A stretch of 64,000 nt of DNA from Pseudaminobacter soli (ex Li et al. 2025) (GCF_003012705.1 NZ_PXYL01000009.1:159631-223630); one strand, 5' to 3'; numbered from the stretch's first letter, positions 47,662 to 57,034 are shown. The notes: generated by a model not told the origin, from the sequence alone. A program made the numbers and translations.

Positions 47662-48360
47662 TTGGTCAATGACGGGAGGGTCGCGGGAACAGTGCTGATC
47701 ACTGGCGCGGGTCGCGGCCTAGGCCGCGAGTTGGCGAGACAATATCTGCAACTCGGCTGGCATGTGATTGCCTGCAGCCGAACGCAACCGTCGGATGGCA
47801 ACGAGGAGGGCATGGAAATTCAGCCGCTTGACGTCGCCGATCCTGCCTCGATTTCTGACCTGGGGGCGCGGCTGGCCGGCCGGCCTCTGGACGTTCTCAT
47901 CAACAATGCCGGCGTTCGCAGCCGTGTCGCTGGTCTGGATCGTTTCGAACCTGACGAATTCCTGGATGTGCTGGCAACCAACACCCTTGGCCCTGTGCTC
48001 ATGGCCCGGGCAGTGCGCGCTAATCTTCGCCTGGGCCGTAACCGCGTTGTCGCCAATATTGGAAGCCGTGCCGGCTCGATGGCGGAGGGACTGCTGGACG
48101 ACGATGACGATGACTACGCCTACCGTTGCTCCAAGGCGGCGCTCAACATGGCTACGGTCCAGCTTGCGCACGACCTGGAGACGGACAGCATCACGGTGCT
48201 GTCACTCCACCCAGGTTGGGTAAGGACCGACATGGGTGGCGAGGAGGCCATATTGCCGATCGAGGACAGCGCACGGGCCTTACGGGCAATCATTGCTGCC
48301 GCAAAGCCGGAATGCAGCGGTTCGTTCCGTGCATTCGATGGTCGGCAGGTTGCGTGGTAA
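47662..48360 (+). CDS. Short-chain dehydrogenase/reductase
   Basis: This 232-residue SDR has the cofactor motif TGAGRGLG near residue 14, NNAG near residue 80 and the Tyr/Lys pair in YRCSKAALNM near residue 155. An acidic DDDDDD patch immediately before the active-site Tyr is unusual. The TTG at 47662 follows GGGAG (47649-47653) by eight bases. It is the last gene of the glycoside cluster and may act on the aglycone, but the substrate is unknown. Confidence 0.85.
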   Translation: MVNDGRVAGTVLITGAGRGLGRELARQYLQLGWHVIACSRTQPSDGNEEGMEIQPLDVADPASISDLGARLAGRPLDVLINNAGVRSRVAGLDRFEPDEFLDVLATNTLGPVLMARAVRANLRLGRNRVVANIGSRAGSMAEGLLDDDDDDYAYRCSKAALNMATVQLAHDLETDSITVLSLHPGWVRTDMGGEEAILPIEDSARALRAIIAAAKPECSGSFRAFDGRQVAW

Positions 48361-48388
48361 GGACTGGGCCAGGTGTGGATCTGGACGA

Positions 48389-48416
48389 GGCCGGCGCCAC
48401 AAGCATCCCGCCGGCC
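48389..48416. terminator. GC-rich stem-loop between convergent genes
   Basis: GGCCGGCG (48389-48396) pairs with CGCCGGCC (48409-48416) across a 12-base loop. It lies between the SDR stop (48360) and the flavoprotein stop (48433). There is no U-tract, so it is a candidate only. Confidence 0.4.
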
Positions 48417-48432
48417 GGCCCCGAGGGAAACG

Positions 48433-50502
48433 CTATTCGGCCGCCAGCGCCGTCACTTCGCGCCGGAACGGCAAGGCATCGCCGATATCCGGCTCGTCGA
48501 GTTCGCGGGCGAAGCGGTGGCCGGCATAGGTTGCCCAGGCGATCGGGCCGGGGGCTTCGGCATCGCCGATTACCTTGATCGAACGGATGCCATTGTCCGC
48601 CCATTCGTCGCTGCGCGCCTTGAGGTCCTGCCAGATGCCGTCGTTCTGCTGCCGCGAGGCCGCCAGCACCACCGCATCGGCGGCGATGTCGTGCTCCGCG
48701 CCGGTATAGACGCAAGCCGTGGCGACGCCACCCGCCGCGATGCGCGTGACGGCGCGGTTAAGCACGATCTCTACGCCGAGTTCGGCTAGCCTACGGTGGA
48801 TGGCGCCTTGTTCCAGCGTGTTGCGCGTCCAGTCCGACACATAGGCCGAGGGCGTTACCAGCGTGACCTTGGCGCCCTGCCTCGCCATCAGTTCGGCCAG
48901 CACACCGCCCATATAGTAGTGGTCATCGTCGAATAGCACGACGTTGCCACCTGGTACGGTTCCGTCCATCAGGTCGTCGGGCGTATAGACGGGCATCGCG
49001 GCGTCCATCGGCATCGGCACGACATGGGCGCGCGCCACGCCGTCGCGACGCCAGGTCGAGCCTGTGGCGATCGCCACGTTCTGGAAGCCGAAGGCCAGGA
49101 TGTCGTCAGCCGAAAGCCGGCTATCGAAATAGATCTCGACGTTCTGCATCTGACCAAGCTGGTATTGGCGGTAGTCGCGCACGCGGCCCCAGGCGTAAAG
49201 GCCCGGAAGACGGCATTCGCGCGCCACGCGCCCGCCAAGTTCGGTGCCGGCTTCGGCAAGCGCCACCTGATAGCCGCGCAGCCCCAACGCACGCGCCGCC
49301 TCCAGCCCGGCGGGGCCAGCGCCGACGACCAGTACGCTCTCGCTCGCGCCCTTCGCCTGCATCCGCTCGGGGTGCCAACCCTTGCGCCATTCCTCCATGA
49401 AGGTCGGGTTCTGCGTGCAGCGCGAGATCGACATGGTCATGTCGCCGGTGATGCAGATGTTGCAGCCGATGCACTCGCGGATGTCCTCGATGCGGCCTTC
49501 TTCGACCTTCTTCGGCAGGAAGGGATCGGCAATGGAAGGGCGGGCGCAGCCGATGAAATCGAGCGTGCCCGACTTGATCATCCTGACCATCACGTCGGGG
49601 GAGGTGAAGCGGCCGACTCCCACCACCGGCTTGGAAGTGAGCTTCCTGATGCCGGCGACGAGGCTTTCCTGCGCAGCTTCCTCCTTGAAGCGCGACGGAC
49701 CGGAGCAGTCCTCCCAGGCGCCGTGGGCGAGGTCCCACAGGTCCGGCAGATCGGCATGCATCTCGATCATGTCGCGCACTTCGGAATTGGCGAAGCCCAG
49801 TGCGCCGATCATTTCGTCCAGCGAGATGCGCAGCGTCAGTCCGCAGGTGTCGCCGATGGCGTCGCGCCCTTCCTCGATCAGTTCGCGCATCAGGCGCGAG
49901 CGGTTCTCCAGCGAGCCGCCATACTCGTCGGTGCGCTGATTGGTGGCGGTGGACAGGAAATGCTGGATGATGCCGAAGCCGTGCGCACCGTAGAGGCAAA
50001 CGAGGTCGAAGCCTGCCTGCTTGGCGCGCTTGAAGGCGTTGCGGTGCCAGCGGCGCAGATCGCGTATGTCCTGCTTGTCCATGGCGCGCGCCTGCACAGG
50101 ATCGTTGGTGAAGGTGCGGATCGGCAGGGCCGTCGGCCCGCGCGGCACCTCGCGCGTGTAGAGGTTGGGGCCGTTGATGCCCGAATAGGCGAGCTGGATG
50201 CCGGCCAGCGCGCCGTGTGAGCGCATGGCATCGGCCATCTTTGCCAGCGCTGGGATATCGGCGTCTTCCCAAAGCCTGAGTTCGATGAAGGGGGTGATCT
50301 CCGAGGTGTGGTGCATCTCGGTCTGTTCGGTGAAGATGACACCCCAGCCGCCTTCCGACTTCATGCGGCGCATCTCGGCAGCCGCCGACGGATCGCGATA
50401 GCCGCCGCCGTTGCAATGTGGCACCTGGTAGAAGCGGTTCTTGGCCGTGACCGGACCGATCTTCATCGGCTCGAACAGAACATCGTAGCGTGGATCGCGC
50501 AT
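48433..50502 (-). CDS. Trimethylamine dehydrogenase-family iron-sulfur flavoprotein
   Basis: This 689-residue enzyme has the layout of trimethylamine/dimethylamine/histamine dehydrogenases: a TIM-barrel FMN domain, a 4Fe-4S cluster, then two nucleotide-binding domains (GAGPAGLEAARALG near residue 395). Cys30 in YQVPHC matches the 6-S-cysteinyl-FMN cysteine, and Cys344, Cys347, Cys350 and Cys362 the cluster ligands. Tyr171, His174 and Asp265 match the catalytic triad. Against trimethylamine dehydrogenase as I remember it, the pocket differs: Gln60 for Tyr, Glu74 for Ser, Ala105 for Trp, Asp354 for Trp. AAGGGGAG precedes the ATG at 50502. It probably dehydrogenates an amine other than trimethylamine, passing electrons to an electron-transfer flavoprotein. 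Confidence 0.88.
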   Translation of the reverse strand: MRDPRYDVLFEPMKIGPVTAKNRFYQVPHCNGGGYRDPSAAAEMRRMKSEGGWGVIFTEQTEMHHTSEITPFIELRLWEDADIPALAKMADAMRSHGALAGIQLAYSGINGPNLYTREVPRGPTALPIRTFTNDPVQARAMDKQDIRDLRRWHRNAFKRAKQAGFDLVCLYGAHGFGIIQHFLSTATNQRTDEYGGSLENRSRLMRELIEEGRDAIGDTCGLTLRISLDEMIGALGFANSEVRDMIEMHADLPDLWDLAHGAWEDCSGPSRFKEEAAQESLVAGIRKLTSKPVVGVGRFTSPDVMVRMIKSGTLDFIGCARPSIADPFLPKKVEEGRIEDIRECIGCNICITGDMTMSISRCTQNPTFMEEWRKGWHPERMQAKGASESVLVVGAGPAGLEAARALGLRGYQVALAEAGTELGGRVARECRLPGLYAWGRVRDYRQYQLGQMQNVEIYFDSRLSADDILAFGFQNVAIATGSTWRRDGVARAHVVPMPMDAAMPVYTPDDLMDGTVPGGNVVLFDDDHYYMGGVLAELMARQGAKVTLVTPSAYVSDWTRNTLEQGAIHRRLAELGVEIVLNRAVTRIAAGGVATACVYTGAEHDIAADAVVLAASRQQNDGIWQDLKARSDEWADNGIRSIKVIGDAEAPGPIAWATYAGHRFARELDEPDIGDALPFRREVTALAAE

Positions 50503-50755
50503 CGAACTCCCCTTGCTGCGGGCCGACGGCGGACGCGCCGGCGGGCCGCATCGCCTGTAGGCAATACTCCTTTCGGTACTCATAAGAGGACGGCGGCGTC
50601 GGAAAACTAGAGTTTTCTTCTGCACCGCTTAGGCACCGCCTAATCAGCCGAGGGCAAGGGGCTTCGGTCCAGCCGAAGCGGGGCTGAAGCAAATGCGTCT
50701 TCAAGGCGGCCTTCCGTTAGTGCTAGGTCGAGGAAAACCAACAGGCAGCACCGTC

Positions 50756-51925
50756 ATGGACAGCATCCGCATCCTCGAAAAGCTGATCGCCTTTCCGACC
50801 GTCAGCCGGGATTCCAATCTCGACCTCATCGGCCACGTGGCCGAATTGCTGGAGGCGAAAGGCGTTTCCAGCCAGTTCATCCATAGCCCGGACGGTCACA
50901 AGGCCAATCTCTTCGCCACCATAGGACCTGCCGGCAAGCCTGGCGTCATGCTGTCCGGCCATACCGATGTCGTGCCTGTGGACGGCCAGGACTGGACCGT
51001 GCCGCCTTTCGAAATGACCGAGCGCGACGGCAAGCTTTTCGGGCGCGGCGCTGCCGACATGAAGGGTTTTGTGGCTTCCGCCGTCGTGACCTGTCTGAAA
51101 GCCTCCGACATGCGCCTCAAAACGCCGCTGCATCTGGCGCTCTCTTACGACGAGGAAGTCGGTTGCCTGGGCGTGCGCAGCCTGGTGGAGATGTTGTCCG
51201 CCGGCCCGAGCAGGCCGCTGCTGTGCATCGTTGGCGAGCCGACCTCCATGCAGGTCGCCACCGGCCACAAAGGCAAGGTCGCGGCACGGGCGACTTGCCA
51301 CGGCCGCGAAGGCCATTCGGCGCTTGCGCCGCTGGCGCTGAACGCGCTCCATCTCGGCTGCGATTTCGTCGGCGCACTGCGGCACGAGCAGGCTCGCCTC
51401 GCCCGCGAGGGCGCGCGTGATGGCGACTACGACATCCCCTACACCACCGTTCATGCGGGAAAGATGAATGGCGGCGTTGCGCTCAACATCGTTCCCAACC
51501 TCTGCCACGTGGATTTCGAAATCCGCAATGTCGCGGCCGACGATCCCCAGATCATCCTTGGACGCCTGCGTGGCGAGGCGGCTCGCATCGTCGCGGAAGC
51601 CGCGGCAATCGCGCCCGAAGCCGCCATCGACATCCAAGTGACCAATACCTATCCCGGTCTCGACACGCCCGTTAGCTCCGAGGCTGTAGCATTCGTGAAG
51701 TCGTTGACCGGCGCGAACGGCACCATGAAAGTGGCATACGGCACGGAGGGCGGATTGTTCAGCCGCGACCTCGGCACGCCGACTATTGTGTGCGGCCCCG
51801 GCTCCATGGCGCAGGGGCACAAGCCGGATGAGTTCGTCAGCATCGAGCAGATGCGCCGCTGCGACGCGATGCTGGGCAAGCTGCTGGAGCGGCTGGCGAC
51901 GGAACGCCTGCAGCCAACCGGTTGA
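50756..51925 (+). CDS. M20 metallopeptidase, ArgE-like deacylase
   Basis: This 389-residue M20 family enzyme resembles acetylornithine deacetylase. Metal-site features are SGHTDVVPVDGQDW (first His and Asp near residue 65), the bridging Asp in GRGAADMKGF (near residue 100), the catalytic Glu pair in SYDEEVGC (near residue 132), and the C-terminal His in AQGHKPDE (near residue 360). It removes an acyl group from an amino-acid-like amide. The ATG at 50756 is chosen by alignment with the family. It is divergent from the amine dehydrogenase gene. Arginine synthesis cannot be excluded, but the context favours catabolism. Confidence 0.87.
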   Translation: MDSIRILEKLIAFPTVSRDSNLDLIGHVAELLEAKGVSSQFIHSPDGHKANLFATIGPAGKPGVMLSGHTDVVPVDGQDWTVPPFEMTERDGKLFGRGAADMKGFVASAVVTCLKASDMRLKTPLHLALSYDEEVGCLGVRSLVEMLSAGPSRPLLCIVGEPTSMQVATGHKGKVAARATCHGREGHSALAPLALNALHLGCDFVGALRHEQARLAREGARDGDYDIPYTTVHAGKMNGGVALNIVPNLCHVDFEIRNVAADDPQIILGRLRGEAARIVAEAAAIAPEAAIDIQVTNTYPGLDTPVSSEAVAFVKSLTGANGTMKVAYGTEGGLFSRDLGTPTIVCGPGSMAQGHKPDEFVSIEQMRRCDAMLGKLLERLATERLQPTG

Positions 51926-51931
51926 TTTGAC

Positions 51932-52867
51932 TCAACCTACCACGCGCTCCGTGCCGAACACGCCCTGTTCACCGACGAAGCGGCGGCAATGGCTGATGAA
52001 GGCCTGCACGGTCTGGGTGCGATGCTCGGCATTGGGCATTGCCACGCCCATGGTGAGCGGTCTCAGTTCGCCATCCATCGGCACGAACACTAGGGGCTTG
52101 CCGTCCGGGGCGAGCGTGTTGAGGGGCCGCATGTTGGCGATACCATAGCCGAAGCCGTTCGCCACCATCGAGCGCATGACCGCAATGTCGCCCGTGCGCT
52201 CGGCTATGTTGGGGCGCAGCCCCTTCTGCTGGAAAGCCGACAGGAAATATTCGCGGCTGAATGGCAGGTCGAGCAGTACCATCGGCTGGTCTACGAGTTC
52301 CTCGGGGGAAATGGACATTCTCGCGGCAAGCGCGTGCCCCGCCGGCAGCATGACATAGGCCGGAAGCTGCATCAGCGGCTCGAAGGCCATGTCCTGCGAG
52401 AGCTCGAGATCGTAGGTCAGTGCCACGTCGATTTCGCCGCGCTGCAGAAGCTCCAGCAACTGGCCCTGGTTGCGCTCGAACTGGCGCACGCGAACCTCAG
52501 GATAGGTATCCTCGAACTTGCGGCGCAGCGCCGGTAACAAGATCTGGGCGAAGGTCAGCAGGCAGCCGACAGCCAGCGGGCCTCGAACCTTCTCGGCAAT
52601 GTCGCCGGCAATGTCGTGCAGAGCGTCAGCATCCGCGAGCAGCCGCGCGGCCTCCTTCAGGAACACGCGGCCGCCGGCGGTCAGCGATAGGCCATGCGAA
52701 TGCTTGCGCACAAAAAGCTGCACGCCGAATTCCGCTTCGAGCTGGGCGATTGAGGCCGAGATCGACGGCGGCGAGACGTTCACCTGTTCCGCCGCCTTGG
52801 CAATCGAGCCAGCTTCGCCGACGGCGACGAAATACTCTAGTTGTCTGAGCGTAAAGCGAAGTGGCAT
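51932..52867 (-). CDS. LysR-family regulator
   Basis: This 311-residue LysR regulator has an N-terminal helix-turn-helix (YFVAVGEAGSIAKAAEQVNV, residues ~12-31) and a periplasmic-binding-like effector domain. It lies convergent to the deacylase gene with only six bases between the stops, and ahead of it on the same strand lies an aldehyde dehydrogenase. It is probably the regulator of the amine cluster. Confidence 0.9.
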   Translation of the reverse strand: MPLRFTLRQLEYFVAVGEAGSIAKAAEQVNVSPPSISASIAQLEAEFGVQLFVRKHSHGLSLTAGGRVFLKEAARLLADADALHDIAGDIAEKVRGPLAVGCLLTFAQILLPALRRKFEDTYPEVRVRQFERNQGQLLELLQRGEIDVALTYDLELSQDMAFEPLMQLPAYVMLPAGHALAARMSISPEELVDQPMVLLDLPFSREYFLSAFQQKGLRPNIAERTGDIAVMRSMVANGFGYGIANMRPLNTLAPDGKPLVFVPMDGELRPLTMGVAMPNAEHRTQTVQAFISHCRRFVGEQGVFGTERVVG

Positions 52868-52920
52868 GGCTGGCTATGTTGCCGGTTTCTCTGCCACGAT
52901 CAAGTTGCTGTGGCCGCCCT

Positions 52921-54411
52921 TCAATACTTGATCCACGTGGTCTTGAGCGCGGTATATTTGTCTAACGAATGCAGCGAGAGATCGCGGCCAAAGCCGGACT
53001 GCTTGAAGCCGCCGAACGGCGTCATCGGGCTCAGCGCGTCCACCGTGTTGACCGAGACCGTGCCGGCGTGGAGCCGCTCGGCGATACGGTGCGCGCGCGA
53101 CAGGCTGTCTGTCCACAGCGACGCAGCCAGGCCGTAGACGCTGTCGTTGGCGATGCTGATGGCCTCTTCCTCGTCGTCGAAAGCGATGACCGAGAGCACC
53201 GGTCCGAAGATCTCGTCGCGGGCAATAATGTCGCTCGGCGACACTTCATCGAAGATCGTCGGCTGGATGAAACTGCCGCGGCCATTGACGGTGACCTGCT
53301 CGCCGCCGGTAACCAGGCGCGCCGTCTTCTTGCCGGCCTCTACGAAGCGCATGACGTTTGCCGCGTGGCGGGCGTCCACCATGGCGCCCATCTTCGAGGC
53401 CGGATCGAGCGGATCCCCCGGCTGCGTGGCAGCGGCGCGCTGGACAAGCTTCTCCACCATCGCATCCTTGACGCTGCGCTGCACGAGCAGGCGCGAATTG
53501 GCGGAGCAAACCTCGCCTTGGTTGAAGAAGATGCCGAAGGCCGCCATGTCGGCTGCCGCATCGAGATTGCCGCAATCGGCGAAGACGAGGTTCGGGCTCT
53601 TGCCGCCGGTTTCCAGCCACACCTGCTTCATGTTGGACTGGCCGGAATATTGCAGGAACAGCTTGCCGACCGCCGTCGAACCGGTGAAGGCGAGGCAGTC
53701 CACTTCCATGTGTCGGCCGAGCGCCTGGCCGGCGGTTTCACCCAGGCCGGGCACGACATTGAGTACGCCCGCAGGCAGGCCCGCCTCCATTGCCAGTTCG
53801 GCAAGCCTGAGCGCCGAGAATGGCGACTGCTCGGCTGGCTTCAGCACGACGGAATTGCCTGCCGCCAGGGCAGGCGCACACTTCCACGTCGCCATGTCGA
53901 GCGGGAAGTTCCACGGCACTACAGCGCCGATGACGCCGAGCGGCTCGCGCCGCACCAGCACCAGATCGCCACTGCCCGTTGGCGCCACCTCGTCATAGAC
54001 CTTGTCGATGGCCTCCGCGTACCACTGGAAGATGGCGGCCGAGCCCGGCACATCTATGGTGGCCGCGTCTTTGACCAGCTTGCCCATGTCGAGCGATTCC
54101 AGCAGCGCCAGCTCGTGCAGGTTCTCGCGCAGCAATTGCGCGAGGCGCAGCAGCACCTCCTTGCGGTGCGCCGGCTTGGCGCGCGACCAGGCGCCTGACT
54201 GGAAAGCGCGCCGCGCCGAGGATACTGCGAGGTCGATATCCTCCTCGCCGCAGGACGCCACTTCCGCCAGCGTTTCGCCAGTGGCGGGATTGACGCTTGC
54301 GAAGGTGCGGCCGGAGCGTGCGGCAACGAACTTGCCGTCGATGAAGGCCTTGTCGCGGAAGCGGATGGCGGACGCCTTGCCGATCCAGTCCTTGTGGCTG
54401 AGTTCGCTCAT
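52921..54411 (-). CDS. Aldehyde dehydrogenase (PuuC/betaine-aldehyde-like)
   Basis: This 496-residue ALDH has the Asn of VVPWNFPLDMA (near residue 165), the Glu of LETGGKSPNL (near residue 265) and the catalytic Cys in FNQGEVCSANSR (near residue 300). The aldehyde dehydrogenases of the PuuC and gamma-aminobutyraldehyde type share the ETGGKSP wording. It would oxidise the aldehyde produced by amine dehydrogenation. It is in the same minus-strand group as the DUF1028 and RidA genes. Confidence 0.88.
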   Translation of the reverse strand: MSELSHKDWIGKASAIRFRDKAFIDGKFVAARSGRTFASVNPATGETLAEVASCGEEDIDLAVSSARRAFQSGAWSRAKPAHRKEVLLRLAQLLRENLHELALLESLDMGKLVKDAATIDVPGSAAIFQWYAEAIDKVYDEVAPTGSGDLVLVRREPLGVIGAVVPWNFPLDMATWKCAPALAAGNSVVLKPAEQSPFSALRLAELAMEAGLPAGVLNVVPGLGETAGQALGRHMEVDCLAFTGSTAVGKLFLQYSGQSNMKQVWLETGGKSPNLVFADCGNLDAAADMAAFGIFFNQGEVCSANSRLLVQRSVKDAMVEKLVQRAAATQPGDPLDPASKMGAMVDARHAANVMRFVEAGKKTARLVTGGEQVTVNGRGSFIQPTIFDEVSPSDIIARDEIFGPVLSVIAFDDEEEAISIANDSVYGLAASLWTDSLSRAHRIAERLHAGTVSVNTVDALSPMTPFGGFKQSGFGRDLSLHSLDKYTALKTTWIKY

Positions 54412-54435
54412 GGGGGCCTCCTGCTTGTCGGCTGT

Positions 54436-55110
54436 CTATTCGTCGCCCGGCACGCCGTAACTCGGCGCGTCGGAGGGGTTGATGGCGCGGGTCACATAGG
54501 CGTCGAGCTGGGGTTTGTAGATGTCCCACAGCTTCGCCAGCTCTTCGATCGGGCAGGCGTCCGACCAGTCGCAGCGCAAGTCCGCCACCGGCCAGGACAC
54601 CTCACGCACCAGCTTCATGCCGGCCGAGTGTACCGGCCCGGCCTCGCCACCTGCTTTCAGCGCGGCGCGCATAGCGGCGATGATGCGGTCACCAAGATGA
54701 CCTTCCGAAACCAGAAAAGCATCCACCATCGTTTGCGGCACGCCGTCATTGGCAAGCAGGTTGCCGCCGCAGGCGACATCTGGCGCTCGCGCCTCTGCCC
54801 AGATGCCGAGCGCCCGCGGCCCCGAATGAACGGCGCTGATGCCTGCGGAATCCACCGCCAGAACCTGCCGGTACTCGCTGTAAGCGCTGGTGCGTTTCAG
54901 GATGGCTACTGCCTCGGCAGCGGAGGCGCCGCGCGCCATCAGTTCCAGTCCGCGCGGCCCAAGGGTCGGATCGGTGATGTTCTGGCTGGCCACTGCGCCG
55001 ACGCCTGCCTGCGCGTAGGCGCAGCGGGCGGCCACCGCCGGCGAGGAAGAGGAAACCGCCACACCGAACATGCCGGTGCGGCTGCAGCGCGCGACGATGG
55101 AGAAGGTCAT
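54436..55110 (-). CDS. DUF1028 family, Ntn-hydrolase-like protein
   Basis: This 224-residue protein belongs to DUF1028, an Ntn-hydrolase-fold family of unknown activity. Features are TFSIVARCSRTGMFGVAVSS at the N-terminus and GAVASQNITDPTLGPRGLEL near residue 40. DUF1028 genes often neighbour RidA and amine or amino-acid degradation genes. It lies 24 bases upstream of the aldehyde dehydrogenase and 19 bases downstream of the RidA gene. An amide hydrolase role is plausible but unproven. Confidence 0.85.
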   Translation of the reverse strand: MTFSIVARCSRTGMFGVAVSSSSPAVAARCAYAQAGVGAVASQNITDPTLGPRGLELMARGASAAEAVAILKRTSAYSEYRQVLAVDSAGISAVHSGPRALGIWAEARAPDVACGGNLLANDGVPQTMVDAFLVSEGHLGDRIIAAMRAALKAGGEAGPVHSAGMKLVREVSWPVADLRCDWSDACPIEELAKLWDIYKPQLDAYVTRAINPSDAPSYGVPGDE

Positions 55111-55129
55111 GGCGTGCTCGTCCCTCGGC

Positions 55130-55555
55130 TCAGTCCGGGATGACGGCAGTGCCGTCGATCTCGACCAGCCAGTCAGGGCGGGCCAGCGCCGTCACGACCA
55201 GCCCGGTTGAAACCGGATGCACGCCTTTGATGTATTCGCCCATGGTCCGGTAGACCGCTTCGCGGTGGCGCACGTCGGTGATGTAGACCACCACCTTCAC
55301 CAGGTGCTCCATCTTGCCGCCGCACTCCTCGATGAGCTGCTTGATGTTCTGCATGACCTTGTGGGTCTGCTCGACCGGATCACGGCTGTCGATGTTCTTG
55401 GCGGTGTCGAGGTCCTGCGGGCACTGGCCGCGCAGGAAGACCATGGTGCCGCGCGCTACCACTGCCTGACAAAGGTCGTTGTCGAGCTTCTGCTCGGGAT
55501 AGGTGTCTTTCGTGTTGAACTTGCGAATTCGGTTATGCGCCACCTTGGTCTCCAT
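55130..55555 (-). CDS. RidA-family protein
   Basis: This 141-residue RidA-like protein has MVFLRGQCPQDL near residue 38 and VKVVVYITDVRHREAVY near residue 85. The ATG at 55555 is chosen over the longer reading from 55630 because homologous sequence starts shortly after it. It is the first gene of the RidA-DUF1028-aldehyde dehydrogenase series and may remove imine or enamine intermediates from amine oxidation. It is only distantly similar to the RidA protein at 4433. Confidence 0.85.
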   Translation of the reverse strand: METKVAHNRIRKFNTKDTYPEQKLDNDLCQAVVARGTMVFLRGQCPQDLDTAKNIDSRDPVEQTHKVMQNIKQLIEECGGKMEHLVKVVVYITDVRHREAVYRTMGEYIKGVHPVSTGLVVTALARPDWLVEIDGTAVIPD

Positions 55556-55759
55556 CAAATCGGGCTCGAGGTCAGGACATCCGTCGCGCGTCGTTCGGTT
55601 CGCGCGAAAATCCTGGGCCTCAGCCCGCATTTCTCGGTCAAATATTCACAGCGCGGACAGGCTCTAAAGAACAGTCTTTCTCATCCCTGCTAAGGATGCT
55701 CCTAATAAGGGGAGGGGAGCCCGAAGGGACCGGCTTTGGCTGCCGTGCGACCGCCAAAC

Positions 55760-57034
55760 CTATGCCACTTCGGTCTCGCTTTTTGCGGCCGCGTGATACA
55801 CGAGGTACTTGCGTTGCGTGGAAATGCGATCAGCCAGATGCTTGGCGTCGTGCCAGACGCCCCAAATGAAGCTGGACCCCCTGCGCGATTGCCATGGCAG
55901 CCCGAGGAAATAGATCCCCGGCTCGACCGACACGCCACGTTGATGCTTCGGCCTGCCTTTCTCGTCGAACGCATCAACCTTTAACCAGCTGTAGTCGACC
56001 GTATAACCCGTGGCCCAGATGATCGAGGTGATCCCGGCTTCCGCCAGGTTCAGTGCGAGTATCGGATTGGCCACGCACTCCGGATCCGGATCGAGCTTGC
56101 GGGCTTCGGGCTCTTCGGGAAGGTCGATGCCGTTGCGCGCGACATAGGCGTCGGCCTCGTCCAGCAGCGACATCAGGTTTGCATCGCCGCGTGCGATGTT
56201 CTGACCGAGATCGGCGGCGAAGGTCATGACGCCGTCTGTGTAGGCTTCCGTTCGGCCGACAAGTGTCATCCCTTGCGCGGCTAGACGCCGGAAGTCGATC
56301 GTCTCCCCCCCACGGGCGCCGCTCACCGCAATCGTGACATGCTCCGTGCCGGGCCCGGGCGTTTCGGCATCCCATTTGCCGAGAACCCCGAGCCACCAGC
56401 AGAAGTCCCGCCCGCGATAGGCGCGGGGAGGGCGGTCGTGCGGACCGACCGAAAGGTAGACGCGTTTTCCCGCACGCACGAGTTCGTCCGCGATCTGCAC
56501 TCCCGAGGACCCCGCACCGACCACTAGCACCGCTCCCCCAGGCAACTGGTCTGGATTGCGGTAGGCGCTGGAATGGATCTGTAAAAGTCCTGCGTCTTCC
56601 GGCACGAGCTTCGGGAAGATGGAGTGTTGGAAGGGGCCGGTGGCGGCGACCACGTTGCTGGCTTCGATCACCCCATGCGAGGTTTCGACATGGAAGCCGG
56701 GCCGGCCGACGTTCTTCCGTACCTCTTTCACCTCCACGCCGCAGCGGATTGGGGCAGCAATCATTTCCGCATAGGCGACGAAATAGTCCGCGACCTTTTC
56801 CTTGCCGACGAAGGCGTCGGGATAAGCGCCGGGAAACTCCATCCCCGGGAACCGGTCATGCCAGGCGGGGCCATTGGCAACCAGGGAGTCCCACCTTTCG
56901 GAACGCCAGCGTTCGGCAATGCGATGCCGCTCAAGAACAAGATGAGGCACGCCGCACTTGCTCAGGTGCTCGCTCATGGCCACCCCCGCCTGGCCAGCAC
57001 CGACAATAAGCGTATCTACTTTTTCAACTGACAT
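55760..57034 (-). CDS. Flavin-dependent monooxygenase (FMO/CzcO-like)
   Basis: This 424-residue FAD- and NADPH-binding protein has GAGQAGVAMSEHL near residue 11 and the second dinucleotide motif VVGAGSSGVQIADEL near residue 170. ATGYTVDYSWL near residue 345 is the usual C-terminal ATG motif of flavin monooxygenases. The ATG at 57034 has no strong ribosome site. Such enzymes N-hydroxylate amines or oxidise soft nucleophiles. It lies between the amine genes and the PotABCD-type importer, divergent from the latter. Confidence 0.85.
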   Translation of the reverse strand: MSVEKVDTLIVGAGQAGVAMSEHLSKCGVPHLVLERHRIAERWRSERWDSLVANGPAWHDRFPGMEFPGAYPDAFVGKEKVADYFVAYAEMIAAPIRCGVEVKEVRKNVGRPGFHVETSHGVIEASNVVAATGPFQHSIFPKLVPEDAGLLQIHSSAYRNPDQLPGGAVLVVGAGSSGVQIADELVRAGKRVYLSVGPHDRPPRAYRGRDFCWWLGVLGKWDAETPGPGTEHVTIAVSGARGGETIDFRRLAAQGMTLVGRTEAYTDGVMTFAADLGQNIARGDANLMSLLDEADAYVARNGIDLPEEPEARKLDPDPECVANPILALNLAEAGITSIIWATGYTVDYSWLKVDAFDEKGRPKHQRGVSVEPGIYFLGLPWQSRRGSSFIWGVWHDAKHLADRISTQRKYLVYHAAAKSETEVA

